Shown: positions 31,598 through 45,126, counted from the first letter of the stretch. The stretch: 64,000 nt of DNA from Magnolia sinica (GCF_029962835.1 NC_080586.1:65728001-65792000); one strand, 5' to 3'. A program made the numbers and translations. The notes: generated from the letters alone by a model not told the origin.

Positions 31598-34500
31598 GCC
31601 ACGCCTCGAAATTCGACACTTGAATATGGAGACTTTGATCCTGAGTTGTCGGGTATGAGCTCGAGAAAAATGTGCGTGTACTGATTTAGATTCACATTCA
31701 TTCCATACATAAGTACTCAGAGTAGCGCATTTCAACTAACGGTTTAAAAATAAAGCAGAAATAACTAAATATAGAAATATAGGGCTAATATGCAAAATGT
31801 ACAATTCCAAAAGTAGTGTTCACCCATATGAGAATTATACAAATCATAATAAATGCAACATATATGGAAAATACAACTACCAAGCATGAAAAAGCTAGAG
31901 ATCTACTGGGTCACCCCAAGCGCACCACCATCTTATCATATTCTTAAGTCATCTGCATATGTCAAATGGAAGGAGTCAAACACCAACATAGTGAAGAAAT
32001 ATCCCCAAGATTATAACTAAAACATTTTAGTTATAAGCAAGTTCATGATAGACACATATTTCTACAGATAATTCTCTTAAACATGTTACCTCTAACACAC
32101 AGATAATAAGCAAGTTACACATATTATCAACACAACCAAGCACAGGAAATAATGGCATAACAAAATAATTATTTCCTATTTAATCTTTTTAGGTGTATAA
32201 ATACTATAATACGATGATGCATAATCCTCACAAGCCAACACTCCCTCAACAAGCAACTTCAATGCCTATTCGTAGAATACCACCACTCCCCCATCACATG
32301 ACTCCAACACTTTTTGTAAACTACCTATTGCAAGAATACCAGGATATGTATGATTGGCCAAATGATTATTAATCTCAATTCATACAGCATATTGACGACG
32401 CTAGGATACCACCATTATATCAGGAGTCATTATCTGGATTACTTAACTAGTTGCGGCATGTAGCGACTCTTCACCAGTATCCATTTATTTGAATTAAGGT
32501 TCCTCACCCATTATACCTCATAAATTAATAATTCCAAGGTACGATATGATGCCCAATAATATGTAAATCAACACGGTAAGGGTCTTCTCCAAAATACCAA
32601 ATATACCCGGGTCGTTCGAATGGTACTTTGCGCTAACTATCGGCTCAGTATTTGATGAGAGTCATTTGAACAACAATCTATCACCTCCATTAATGTTCAC
32701 TGGTCACTACGGGGAGGCTCATCACCTTAGCATAGGTCGAAAGCTCAAACCTGGTGTCCCATACCAACCATGCTCAGCTCATGAGTTTTTGTAAGATCGT
32801 AATACACTAATGGTTATGAGTAGACTCATTTTAATGATAACAGATTTATTTTAGATTCTATAAGGTGTTATTCAACCGTAAGCATAGAAATGATTAGTCT
32901 TGCGTGAGACTAATCCGATCAACTATGGAGAACCCTCGATAAAATTAACATTGGGTGCAAGGCATTTTATGTAGTTCTGATTATTGTCGATCATCCGGGT
33001 TCAATCTCAGTCGATCGAACAAGCTTGGGGTGGTCAACTCAAGGTAGGCCACTCGCTTACTTAAACAATTTGCAATACTTGATCCACCACAATGATAATT
33101 CAAATTATCAAATACAAAATCATAAACACAAAGAAAATTTAATACTACAATAGAGTATAACAATGGAACACGTATGAATTTGTATAATCCAACTCACATT
33201 AACACAATCCGACCTATATCAGCATACAACAATTGAACACACGTACAAATTAGTACAATTCAATCTAAATTAACACAATCCAATCTATATCAACATATCT
33301 TACATTCGACATTGAAGAGTTCTAATATTAAAATTTTCATATCACTCAAGTATTTCATTGAGAATATTATTAACCAAATAGGAAACAAAGATATTTAATC
33401 ATCTAAAATGCTAGGTACAAACTTAAGGGTAGATTCTCACCTTAAAGTAAAAAATCATCGATTCAGATACGGCCTTAGTATCGAAAATTTAGAAAAATGA
33501 TCCAACCCTAATTTATCTACAATGTCATCATTAGTAACTTTATTTTAACCTAATTAGACTTTACTCAAGGGTTAATGGGCTTTACCTAACTTAATTCGAG
33601 TAAACCCCAACTCGATTTGACGAGTTAGGGCTCATAATTAGCATACAACGACATCCACATGAGGATACGCCCAAATATGACTTTTGTAATTGCATGAGCC
33701 TCTCTTAACTGATTGTCGAGACTCCAAGTCCTAGCATGAACAAACCTTAGGGTTAAGGTTTTCAGAGAAAAACAACAAATCTTAAACCAAGATAAAGGGA
33801 AACTCATTGACAATTAGAATTCTATAATTAGATTGTGAAATTAGAAGGCTGGATGCAAGTCTTACCACTGATTACAAGTAAGAGTGGATTCGACAACTCC
33901 ATGGGTTTTCATCGAGAGAAATCCGGTGAAAGCAATACCCATTCTCTCTCTCTCTCTCATTCTCATTCTCTCTCTCTTTCTCTATTCCTCTCTTCTCTCT
34001 TCCTCTCTTCCTCTCATTTGCTAGGGAAAATCATATGGGGAGAGGGGGAGTGAAATAAATGAGCATTTATAGTGCCAGATGTGGTGCAAATGTTCAAATG
34101 GCCCTAATGCCTACGTACTATTATAACCCTATGGGAGGTTTTTTTTAAGATTTTGGGGTCCACTATGGAGTATACAAGTTGATATACGTTGTAAGATGGT
34201 TACCCTAAGTGGTGATATGACCCCTCAAGTCAGACACACTGATCAATGATTATGATCAGAAGTCGGTTCAATAATTATCGATCATCGATCGGGGCCACGA
34301 CTATACGGATATGTGTATGATATTAACTTATGTTAGTGCCCTAAATTTGATCGCGATATGATGGTCCGAAAGCCATAACTTTACGAAAAATCAGACAAGG
34401 ACAATTAACTTAAATTCCTGACAAATTCTAAGGGTCTTCATACATCTCATGCGGTCACCTTGCGAGCCCAAGTTATACTATTTGAGGCTCAATTTCAGCT

Positions 34501-34800
34501 CAAGTTACCATGATGGATGTCAAGCCCGCTAAGATGAACACATTTCTATAGTTTCGGATTTAGCGGACTACTAACGAGAGATTTAGATCAAATTTGGTTA
34601 ATTGAGACATTTCTGGAATAAATTGGGTAGCGAGATTTCTCGTACACGGCAACTAGAGTTTGGATTAGCTAAGTTTACAGTGTGGCCCTTATGCAATTAG
34701 CAAAAATGACGATTCGACTCCAATCACCCTAATCAAGAGTTCTAATTCGATTAAACACTAAATTATCCAGAATTATAAAATATACTAAAAATAGAAAATC
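31598..34800 (-). repeat. Distant minus-strand LTR-like relic
   Basis: From 31596 it reads tgccacgcctcgaaattcg, an LTR-type start, then a path like the minus LTRs above: a 'cactacggggaggctcatcacc...cataggtcgaaagctc...tcccataccaaccatgc' unit at 32703-32775, a GTAAG donor-like site on the minus strand at about 33863-33867, a CT-rich leader (33940-34020) and a minus-strand TATA box (GGCACTATAAATGC, 34063-34076). The right edge is not clear (taken as about 34800) and no target duplication was found. No gene lies within. Confidence 0.5.
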
Positions 34801-34925
34801 CTAATTTAATTACATAGGGTGATTCCTATCATGATTAGAAGCAAATCCTAAGAAGACACCAAATACTAAAACTCTAAGATGAAAAAGATACGTTCGGTCC
34901 ATCGACAACTTGTAATTGCAGAAAT

Positions 34926-35400
34926 TTTCAGTTTCAGTAGGCCAATTACTATTAATGTTTTTGAAACTTTTATTTATTGAATTATTTTTATAAATTTTCT
35001 ATTAATTCATCTTTAATTTTAATTTTTTCCAACAAAATTTCATTCCATTTGGAGTTCCATAAAAATCATAAAACTTCCAGAAGTATCGATTATTCGAAAC
35101 TGATGATTTTCAGTATAGTTCTAAAACATTTCTATTGCTTATAATGTTTTTTTTTAAAATGCTTTTAACTACTGAATTATATTTGAAATTATTTTTTTAA
35201 ATTCATCATTACGTCTAATTTTACTTTACTAAAATTTACTCCATTTTGAGTTCCAAAAAAATAATAAAAATTCTTAAGAAACCAATGATTTTCTACATAG
35301 TTTTCAAAATGTCCTAAAATCAACATTTTTTTAGTTTGGTTTTTATTTATTTCTTTTATAAAAATAGATTTATCAAGTTTTAATATGGCTTTTGAATCAC
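34926..35400. repeat. AT-rich tandem repeat, about 183 bp
   Basis: Units with landmarks '(c/t)a(g/c)tatagtt(c/t)t' and 'attccatttggagttcc' / 'ctccattttgagttcc' repeat with a spacing of about 183 bp (for example 35110 and 35293), with two to two and a half degenerate copies. Such sequence also follows the leader of element C (50590-51010), so it may be the leader of a minus-strand element to which the LTR relic belonged. Confidence 0.5.
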
Positions 35401-36256
35401 CTCAATTGGATTTGTATTAAAGGATATACATATTTTTGAAGTTAGCATACTTATATTGTCAATTGTTGAACAAGGTTCCCACGGTGGCACTGTGGATCCA
35501 ACGGTTGCACCGTCAACTGCTGTCCAAAAACTCTCATTTTTCACGGTAGCACCAAGGTTTGCATGGTAGAACCGTGCCCCACTACCCCAAAAACTCTCAT
35601 TCCCACGATGATTCCGTGGAGTGCATGGTGGCACTATGTGGGTTTGTCTAGGTTGCCCAAAATCCACAACTTCTACTCAATCAGATAATTTTGGTGGAGC
35701 CAAAATCACTCATTTTTATCCCAAACATGTGCGAATACACACATGGACATGCAAACAAATTGAGAACTCAAAGGTAATGCTTAAGGACATTCAATTCCCG
35801 AGTTGGCAAAAAACTGGAACGTTAAAGCAAGTGCCATCATATAACTTTAGTGCCCATATGTCTGATGTGATACTATGTATCTTATGCCACATGTGCCATT
35901 GCATAACGCCAAGCGCTTCATATATATATCATGCATGCTGCAATTTAGCTTAAAGTGCTCACATATGCCATATATGCCACATGTGCCATTGTTCATCTCT
36001 AAGCATCCCACATGTGCCACATGTGCTAATCTAGTACACTCCAATGACTAAAAAAATTTTCAAGATTTTTTTTTCCAAATAATAAACTTGAAAATGGATT
36101 ATGAATTTCTATGAAAATCTTATTGAAAATTAAACAAGGAAAACAATATTTCCTTTCTCATGGTTTTTTGAAAATAAGGTTTTCCAATAAACATTATTTC
36201 CTTTATCGTGCTTTTCATAGATCCAAACAGGCCCTTAAGGAATTTGTGAAAAACAC

Positions 36257-36257
<1 letters not shown>
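35401..36257. repeat. Repeat mosaic with CACATGTG words
   Basis: 35465-35645 repeats 'cacggtggcac' / 'cacggtagcacc' and 'aaaactctcatt', a leader-type minisatellite. 35840-36030 is CACATGTG-rich. 36060-36200 resembles the AT-rich tail at 20190-20330 and 37040-37170. No gene seen. Confidence 0.5.
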
Positions 36258-36296
<39 letters not shown>

Positions 36297-37391
36297 TCAA
36301 TAAATTTATTTTCCCACCTCCATCCTTAAGAAAGACATTTTCCTATGACTGACAAAAAAAAGTATTTTTGAAAAGTTATAAACTCAAATGTGCCACTGCC
36401 CATCTTCAATATCCTTACATTTGCCACATTTTTAATGCAAGCCCTAATATAATTTCATCATTGTGATGTGGACAATGCAATGCATCACGCCAACATGCTA
36501 TTTGGTATTTGTAACCTAGCATGTGGTGGTCCTTGTAACGGCACAAAGATGAGGATTTCCATTATAGGTTACATGATTTGGCCAATGCCATTACAACATC
36601 ATGTGCATGTGTCAAATGCAAGCTCCATAGTGAAAAGGGTAACATCATCATTTCATGTAGGGAAATCTTTGCTTTTCACTACTAGCCCTACATCCAATGT
36701 GAATGCATGATGCCCTTTCACACTAGGGATTACAATGGACCCTTCAACAAATGGTTGATGACAATTCACATTCCTTGCACCCCACGTGTAAAACAACCTA
36801 TGTGGACAATGTGATACATCTGCCTTCGTCTATCTTCAATTACTCTATACATGCCATATGTGCCCATGTGCACAAGTGCCTCTCTCTTGGTTTAAGTGCC
36901 CACATGTCAAATGTGCTAATATGTCTATTATGGCATGTGGCACCATACAACTTCAAGCACCTCACATATGACACGTGTAGTTCATTTTTTAGCATCTCAT
37001 ATGTGCCAAATGTGCTAATATAATACATGTCAATAATTATTAGGAAAATAAGAAGATTTTTATTTTGTTAAATAATAAATTTAAAATAAGTTCAAATTTT
37101 GTAGGAGAATCTTGTGAAAAAAACAAATAAGGAAATAAGCATTATGAAACATTTAAAAATTTATTTTATCAAAGAATAAATTTGAAAAAGAAATTTTACA
37201 AAAAAACCTAATTAATATGGAATTTACATTCTGGCACTTAAAAAAAAGGTTTTGAAAAAGCTACCTCATCAATTGATATAATTATCACCCCACTACATTC
37301 CGTCACGAGTGGTGTGAAGAAATGGGTTGGTGGCTTGGATGGGCCCTACCATGATGATTATATAAATTCAACCTCGACCATTAGGTGCATC
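36258..37391. repeat. CT microsatellite and CACATGTG repeat, copy 2
   Basis: Near-identical to 19391-20539. Visible differences are a shorter CT run, scattered substitutions and a missing 'ttgggt' and one base near 36721. Together with the LTR next to it this forms a duplicated segment of nearly 4 kb. Confidence 0.88.
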
Positions 37392-40300
37392 TGTAACATC
37401 CTGTCCAACCAGAACAGTGTCCTAGAGCGTCTACGTAGGATTTGTCATAGGATCGTTCGTTTAAAACACTCATGGTGAGGTACCACAAATAAATTAATCC
37501 AAAATTAGCCTAATTGAATAGACCAGACGGGTCATGACAGGACCAAGTGCGGGCCGTCAAGCTAGATAGCTTGTTTACACTTAGAAACAGCCCGTGCGGG
37601 CCATACAACGACCAAGGAAGGTCAGAAAATTCTTAAAAAATTAGGGAGCCGTAGCTCTCACTAGGCTTGTTGTCCATCGCGGACGATGGACTCAGTGGAC
37701 ACCCAGAAATAAATTATCCACGTCATCCCAGCGGCACTTGCCAAATGCAACCCACCAAGGCCAAAGTTGAAATCTGGCACTTGTAAGTGAAACTGAGATT
37801 CTAGGCTTTCCAGCCGTCGGATCTCTTCTACATTTACGGTGAAGGTTTAATTTATTGTTCTACGCCCGTCCATAGAATCTGAGACCCGATCATGAAATAG
37901 TGACTGTTGATCACAAATCGGACCTGTACGGACAGATTCAACAGCCGATTGCCTTCAAATTTTGCATGGCCCTTCATCGGGCCATGGAGCACCTACCTTA
38001 TGAGTTTCAGGGCCAGAGGGCCACCAGAACTGCTCCAATCACTAGAACGAACCTCACAGGGCCGTAAGAAGATCGGAACCGTATGATCAAACCCCATATT
38101 CGTTCATCCGTTTGTTCTCAAATTTTGTATGGCCCCTCATCGGACCAGGAGACACCTACACACCAAAATTGGTAGCCTAAGGGGTGTTAAGGCTGCTCCA
38201 AAGCCAATGTGGAGTCCTAGAGGGCCATTGTGGGCATTTAAGGAAACTTAAGGCCAAAGGGCCCAAGTCTAAGAAATAAACCCTAACTCTCTCCCTCATA
38301 ACTTCCTTCATTCTCCAACAACCAAGCTCTCTCCCTCATAACTTCCACCATTCTCCAACAACCAAGGAGAGTAAAGAGAGAAAGAAAGAGTGAGGGAGAG
38401 CAAGGTGGACCTTAAAATCGAGGTGGGGCCCAAGGAGATCAACCCTTTCGACTCCTTACCTCTTCTCCAAGAAAACCCTATGCCACCACCACAAGAATCG
38501 CTTCCGTTGATCGTCTATATAAGATCCCTCATCCATTTTCTAAAAACCCTTGTGTTAAGAAGGGATTTGTATGAAATTCTAACATGCAAATGTGTGCTTT
38601 AGGGATTCCGGCCGATCGACCCCAAATCCACACTCCTAGGTCATTGTTCAAGCCTTTAATGATTCGAAGGTGTAGACTATTAACCTTAGGTGGCCTAACA
38701 CCAATTGTAGTATGAGTCTAATGATTTAGTTTGTTTGGATGACATATTTGGAGAATCTAGAGAAACCTAGGAATCGTATAATTGTTGGAATCGTATGGAA
38801 TTTGTATGTTTTAGTTCTTATATGATGTTGTTCGTGCCTCTCACATGCTCGGTTACAATGGATGATTTCATGTTCATGTCTTGTATGATTTTTTTATATG
38901 GCGTTGCTTTATAACATGTATAATTCATTAACTCTTGTGCATTTTAGTTCTACGAGATGTAGGAAGTGCTTAACTTCCTCACTAACCCACACAACACACA
39001 TGCACCTTGTTCATAATGATGTTAGCTTGCTTGTAGAAAAATCTAAATTGTGTGTGATAAATATGGATGCATGATATTACCTATGCTAACTGATAATGCT
39101 GATGTTTAGCATGCTAGCTAATAACGCTGATGTTTAGCATGACATGGATGATTATCAACCCTTGGGTTGGTCAGGAAATGAGAAGAGTGGGGGTGGTCTC
39201 GTTAGTAGGACTACCCTGGGGCTAAACCCATGGGTTTGGGAGAGTGCGAATGGGCGACAGTAGTTAGACTACATAAGTCACTCGTACCCGATGTCGTCTA
39301 TCACGTGCTTGCTTGAACTTGTGCGGTATAACTTATTTACTAACCAATCTTGTCAGTTAACCTTGATTGCTTATATATATATGAAACCTGAAATACCCTA
39401 CAACCGTTGTAGTCCATTGATAACCAATTAAAGCCGATCCACCACCTCGTGAGCCGGACACGATGGAATGGGACACTGTGTCCGAGCTGTTGGCCTACGT
39501 TGGGGTGATGCACCTCCCCGTAGTGACCACGAACGATCCCTTTCTCTCGGCACTCTCCATGTACTTGAAGTCGGGGATGGGGAACCCAACAAGATCAAGG
39601 TTCGCGGGGTCTCGGCCTCACATGTTGGGGGGCCTTGACCTTGCAACTAGTTTAGGGCATTTGATACATGTGGTGTATCAGATTCCCCAACCTAACCTGC
39701 TGGATGAATGGACTTAACTAAGAACTCGGCTAACACGATCACATTGCATCGCACTAGTTAGGGTGGCGACTCGACATTCGAGGTCGCTCTGAAGGAGTGT
39801 TAGTCATACGCGATCGTTAGATGGAGTCGCTCGAGGGAGTGTTGTGGTGAGAGCATGCATCATATCATTCGTCATGCATGCGCATTAATAAGATTAATTA
39901 GGTGTTATAAATGATTGCTTTTCATTAAATTCATAATATAATTTATGCCTGTTATAACTTAAGACTAACACCCACTGAGTTGATCTGGGACGGTGTTTTA
40001 AAACACCAACTAAACTCTCCCGTAGTTGCAGGTGACGAGGAGTATGAGGAGCCTAGCGGCACGAGCTTAGATGGGAGGAGGTGCTGTCTTACTTCCAACT
40101 GATGGATGGCTCTTCACCGGCTTAATAGGCAAGATTTGGATCGCTAAGCAGTGAGCTCAGCTCTATTCTTTTTGGACATATCATTCTTTTTTGTGGTTTT
40201 CTATTAGGCAACGCCTCGTGCGACCCATTTATATTTTTGAACCTGTATATATACTAGATCTCTTTCATTTCAGTAGACTTGTGTGGTTGTGCTTCATGTT

Positions 40301-40425
40301 CCAAGAAATTCCAGGCTGCGCATTTCAACCTGATTAAACGCACATCAATGAAAATCGGTTATAAGTAACACTCAAAAACTCGGGAGTCAAGTGTATGCAT
40401 GATCCCCGATTTCCAGGGCGTTACA
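37392..40425 (+). mobile_element. Solo LTR of the chromovirus B family
   Basis: 3,034 bp from tgtaacatcctg to ccagggcgttaca, with no internal region following. The flanks gcatc (37387-37391) and acatc (40426-40430) fit a 5-bp target duplication with one change. It carries the 350-bp leader segment missing from the chromovirus B 5' LTR, the perfect palindrome ggtgttttaaaacacc (39992-40007), TTGCAG (40026-40031) and a shifted acidic micro-ORF. Solo LTRs arise by recombination between the two LTRs of one element. Confidence 0.85.
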
Positions 40426-41785
40426 ACATCACACCATGTTAAGTTGAGGGCCAAAAATATCAGCTCCATTGTCGTTCAGGTGGACCACATGATTGCAATT
40501 AGCGTAATGGACAATGCTTGCCCTCTAAATTATTTCCGTTAACGTGATTCCCGTGAATTACAGATGGGTATGATTTTTGGTCCACAGGCGTAAATTCTTT
40601 GTGTGGAATCTAATGGTTGGAGTGGATTACATGTAATTATTATGGTGGGCACTGTAAAAATCAAGGACAAATATCTCTTCTAATTATTTTCTTTGGTCTA
40701 GCCTATTAGATTCACAAGTTATGTTTTGTCTTTATGCCTAATATGGAACTAAATATCTAATGGTTGGAATAGATCTTATGTAAACATCACAATGGGCCCT
40801 CTCAAAATCAAGAGTGACACTCACACAATTCTTCGTCTTCTTTTTTTTTTCTTTTTCCTAAATAATTTCTCTTTTTCGTTATAGAGGGATGCTTGTACTT
40901 AATTTTTGGCTCAACCCACCATAATGTACATTCAAAATCCACTCGACCATTAGATGTGCAATTTAAGTTTAGGTCAAAGTCAAAATATCGATTGACTTGT
41001 CATTTAAGTGGGCCACACCAGAGAAAATAATTAAGAGTGACATCCACCCTTGATTTATACAAGCCCCAACTGTGATGATTATATGAAATCCACTCCAACC
41101 ATTTGATCACACACCAAAATTTTAGACTTGGGACTTAAACATCACCCCATTCATGCCTACCTGAATCATGGATGGGGGAGATTTTTAAGCCCTTGGCCTA
41201 ACATAAGGTGATGCATATCGGGGTGGATTTTACGTAAACATCACTGAGAGATTCACCGAATAGTCAACTCATTTGCAAACATTTTTAATCAATGGACCAT
41301 TAAAAAATGTAATGGAAGGTAGCAGAATGATAATTAAATTACGAAGTAGCTTTTTGAGAACTTTTTTTAAGGCATTGGAATGTAAATTCAATAATAATTA
41401 GGAAGTTTTTGTAAAATCCCAATTGAAAATAGGCCCAAAATTTTTAAAATAAATTTGATGAAAAAACAAACAACGAAAACTACATGACATTATCAATATG
41501 TTGGTTGGCAAATAAACATCATAGTGGTCCCCATGAAATTTTAATGGTGGGATTCAATCACTATTGTTGTTTCCTGTGGTATGGTCCACCTAAGATTTGA
41601 ATCTACTTCATTTTTGAGATCATGCCCTAAAATGGGCCTTCAAAATGGATGGAAGGTGTGGATTTGAGGCACATATGTCACAGTGGACCCCACGGTTAGG
41701 GATCCACCCATCTCAGCCAATCTAGTAATCCACCCCTTGCATATATGGCGAAACTCAATGGTTCCCACCATGATGTCTGTGTTTT
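40426..41785. repeat. Dispersed non-coding repeats
   Basis: Repeated phrases ('gtggaccacatgatt', 'aatccactcgaccatt', 'gagatcatgccctaaaatgg') in several orientations, as in 1-1690 and 57440-61300. No gene seen. Confidence 0.55.
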
Positions 41786-43055
41786 ATCAACATCATCCGT
41801 TCATTTACGAAATCATTTAAGGACATGAGCCCAAGAACCTGATGCAGATCCAAACCTCTAGTAAACCACAACGTAGGAAGTAGTGGAGAGAGGCCTACCA
41901 TGGTGTTTATTTGCCATCCAACCTGTTTATAAGGCCTAAGGGAAAATGCAAAAATCAAGTAGATCCAAAGCTTGTGGGCCCAAAGAAGTTTTCAATGTTT
42001 GGCATTAAATCCGTATAGTTCCCTGCTCCACTTGAGTTTGGATCTGGCTCATTTTTGGGATCATGACCGAAAATGATCTAAAACAGTTAGATGAGGGAGG
42101 GACCACACAGTTTTTTCACGTATATACATCACCCACGTGGGTGCTGTTCTACGCTATCAGAACAGGTGCCACACAAGGATCAGATCAAAACCGTCCATTT
42201 CGTGTTTCCAGTACTGAAAGGGCTATGGTAAAAAAAATCACACGGTTGAAATGGTTCTAGCAATTTACTTGATGGCATCCAAATGATCACTAAAAGACAA
42301 AAATCAGCAACGGCTCCTATTAAGTGAAAGAAGCCCCATTTATTAATTGTTTAAGATACTCTAATCAAATAAAAATTTGGTTAGTGGTCCATCAACGGTT
42401 AATTCAAAGGATGGATGGTTCAGATCATCAAACACGTGTTCCACGTAAGTGTCATAAAATCTGCGAGTACGAAAATACCGTACCTCCAAAGGCAGGCAAT
42501 CCGTTCTCTCTGAATCATGAATTCAGACAAAAGGCGAGCTGAGAGCCTGATATGTGAGATACCGCTCTGTCTTTGCATTTACACCACCGTCTTTATTCAC
42601 GTCTCTTTCCTCTGCAACGTCTGCAGAATAGGATTATTCTACACCGTCCGTTGTGTGTGGGCCTCAACGTGATGTGTGCATGACAGCCACACCGTCCGTC
42701 ATGTGTGCCCCTCGTTCGTTGGATCTTAAAAGCATCATTCTGACCAATCCAAAACTCTGGTAGACCACATTGCGTAAAATTATGTCTAAAATCATGTGGT
42801 GTGGTGTGTATGAGTGGACAAGACCTGCTACTAAATCGAAAGTTGCGTGGGGTCCACCTTGATATTTGAGTTACATCCACTCCATCCATCCGTTTCTTCA
42901 GTTCATTTTAGGGCATGAGCCCAGAAATCACGGAGACCTAAAACTCAAGTTGGCCATACCATTTGAAATAGTAGTGATGGACAAAGCCACAGTTGAAACT
43001 TTCCTGGGCCCACCGTGCTGTTAATAAGCAATCCAACCCATTCACAACGTGGTTC
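41786..43055. repeat. 1.27-kb direct duplication, left copy
   Basis: It matches 57438-58720 throughout with scattered substitutions and small indels. Both copies contain the same small frames (72 codons at 42324 and 57986; 98-122 codons minus at 42593 and 58185). These lack protein motifs and lie in dispersed-repeat DNA, so I do not call genes. The copy ends at 'gtggttc', where the Tat-like fragment begins. Confidence 0.85.
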
Positions 43056-43536
43056 ATGATTATTGGATGACGAGAGGTATCTAGAACCTCTATGGCATCA
43101 TCTCATTCATTATTATCGAGGTGAAGGGAGGCTCGGTCTCTTCCATCATTGCTTGAACGACGACGGGAACTAACAACGGCTGCTGCTTCTTTTCTAGTAT
43201 CAGAATCTTGTCGTTGAGCTCCGTTCCCAAGGATCTTTGTTTTCAGCAACTATCTCCTGGGTGTTTTCTATCTCGGGAGTCCTCCTTCCCCTCCTCCGTT
43301 CCAGCACGTGGCGGAAATCCATAGGTGTCAGGGCCGAGGTGACCAAGACATTTGTCGGATCTCGAGTAGCTGTGTTCCGAACCGAGACTCGAATTTGGGT
43401 CAGGGGAGGATTCTGAACTTGGCGCCTGAGGGCGTTGAGGCCTCTCGGGTCTCATACTCCTCGGCGCAGAGTGAGCTTCCACGACCAGACCAATCGGCTC
43501 AGGAATAGAGTTTTCTTGAGTAGGACGTGGTTGTGG
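43056..43536 (-). pseudogene. gag: Tat-like gag, second part
   Basis: Minus frames give RRRGRRTPEIENTQEIVAEN (a charged helical segment) and, about 43160-43090, AMMEETEPPFTSIIMNEMMP-stop-RF. The 'PPFT..I...P..F' signature is how Tat-lineage gag domains begin. A stop replaces one codon and the segment breaks off a few residues later. The other half is 56480-56291. Confidence 0.6.
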
Positions 43537-43541
43537 CTCCT
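43537..43541. other. Target-site duplication of element C, left
   Basis: ctcct, repeated at 56286-56290 immediately after the 3' LTR. Confidence 0.92.
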
Positions 43542-44580
43542 TGTAACATCCTGAATTTTCACTATTTTGGATTTTTAAAAATTCTTGAATTTTTTGTATT
43601 AATTAACTTATAATACCACTTAATGACTATTGGTACTCAATGTTAGTTTATACAGGAGTGGTACCAGTAAAGATCCGCACAAGTCCGTTTAATCAACCAT
43701 AGGAAGCCAACGAATCCGCCCGATCATTTGGATAACAAGTTTAGCCCCATGATTTACTCACATAAGACCCAAATCTAATCGACCCATCGATAATAAATCA
43801 AGATAATCATAACTAAATTAAATATCCAATCGGAGCTGAGTCAGAAAAGGCTCAGATCTTGACTAATAGACCAAATGAACTCCGTTACTCTTTTAGCCTA
43901 AAACCAACGGCTTAGAGTAATCATGACCAAATCTCCACTTTCACTAGTTATAAATAAGCCATACTACGAACATAGTTAACTCAAACCCTAATCACTGCCC
44001 ACGAAAAATCTCAATACCTAATTCATTCTAGAAATGCCTCGATTTTCCGAACGAGCTTTAGACAGCTCGTTGATGGACCATTAGTTCCAAAATTATAGAG
44101 TAATGTTCGTCTTACTGGGCTCGATGTCCATCGCAGGAGTCGGACCTGGGTAGTGTCTAGAACCACTCAACTTGAGCCGAAGGACAAGTGCATGAGAAGC
44201 GCAAATACCCTAAAGAAAGGAGTTGGAACTTAAGTGATTTGAGTCGTCCACTCTTATGCAAAGTTGAGGATTTCGGACCGTCGGTTTGCGACCAAACTTT
44301 ACACATGAAGTAAGGATATTTCCCTGCTCATATACGTATAGTCGCGGCCCCGATCGACCATCGGTGACCATTGAACAGACTTCTAATCATATCTGTCGAT
44401 CGGCGCATCCAAATGGTGGGCCGATCATGTTCATACGTAGATCATCATTAGGGCTAACTATCCTACGGTGTATATCAATATGTACACCCCATAGTGGGCC
44501 CTAGAGCTTAGAAAGACCCTCCCATAGGTCTAGTATAGTAAAAACCCAACACTTGGGGCCATTTCCACCAAATCTGACAT

Positions 44581-44588
44581 TATAAAAG
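44581..44588 (+). promoter_or_regulatory. TATA box of element C 5' LTR
   Basis: TATAAAAG in 'cattataaaagggcc', followed about 55 bp later by a purine-rich leader. The 3' LTR has the same site at 54158-54165. Confidence 0.65.
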
Positions 44589-45126
44589 GGCCTCATTTGG
44601 GCACCCCCTCTCCCCATACGATTTTGCCCTAAAAGAGAGAGAAGAGAGAAATGGGAGAAGAGAAGGAGGAGAAAGAGAGAGGAAGAAGAGAGTGAAGGAG
44701 GGTGTTGTTGATGGTGGGGCCCAAGGAAGCTCAACCTTGCAACTCTCTACCCCTTCTCCAAGGAAATCCCTACACCACAACCACAAGAATCGTTCCGTTG
44801 ATCATCTAGGTAAGATCCCTCATCCCTTTTCTTGAAACCCTTGTGTTGAGAAGGGATTGGCTTGGAGTTCTAACATGCAAGTGGTTGCTTTAGGGATTCC
44901 GGCCGATCGACCCCAAATTCCTCATTCTTAGGTCGTTTTCCAAGTCTTCAACGATCCATAGGTGCAGACTATTATCCTTAGGTGGTCTAGCACCAACTAT
45001 ATCATGAGCCTAATGATTTTGATTGCTTGAATGATGTATTTGAAAATTTTAGAGAAACCTAGGAATTGTATGTCTTACTTGGAATTGCACGGAATGGTAT
45101 GTTTTGTTTAGTTCTTACATGATGTT

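Noticed and set aside
42324..42889. Two small frames conserved in 57986-58553
   Set aside because: Conservation follows from the 1.27-kb DNA duplication; sequence consists of dispersed-repeat phrases.
44501..44786. Minus frames in the element C LTRs (also 54077-54362)
   Set aside because: Antisense to the purine-rich LTR leader; serine/leucine-rich low complexity.
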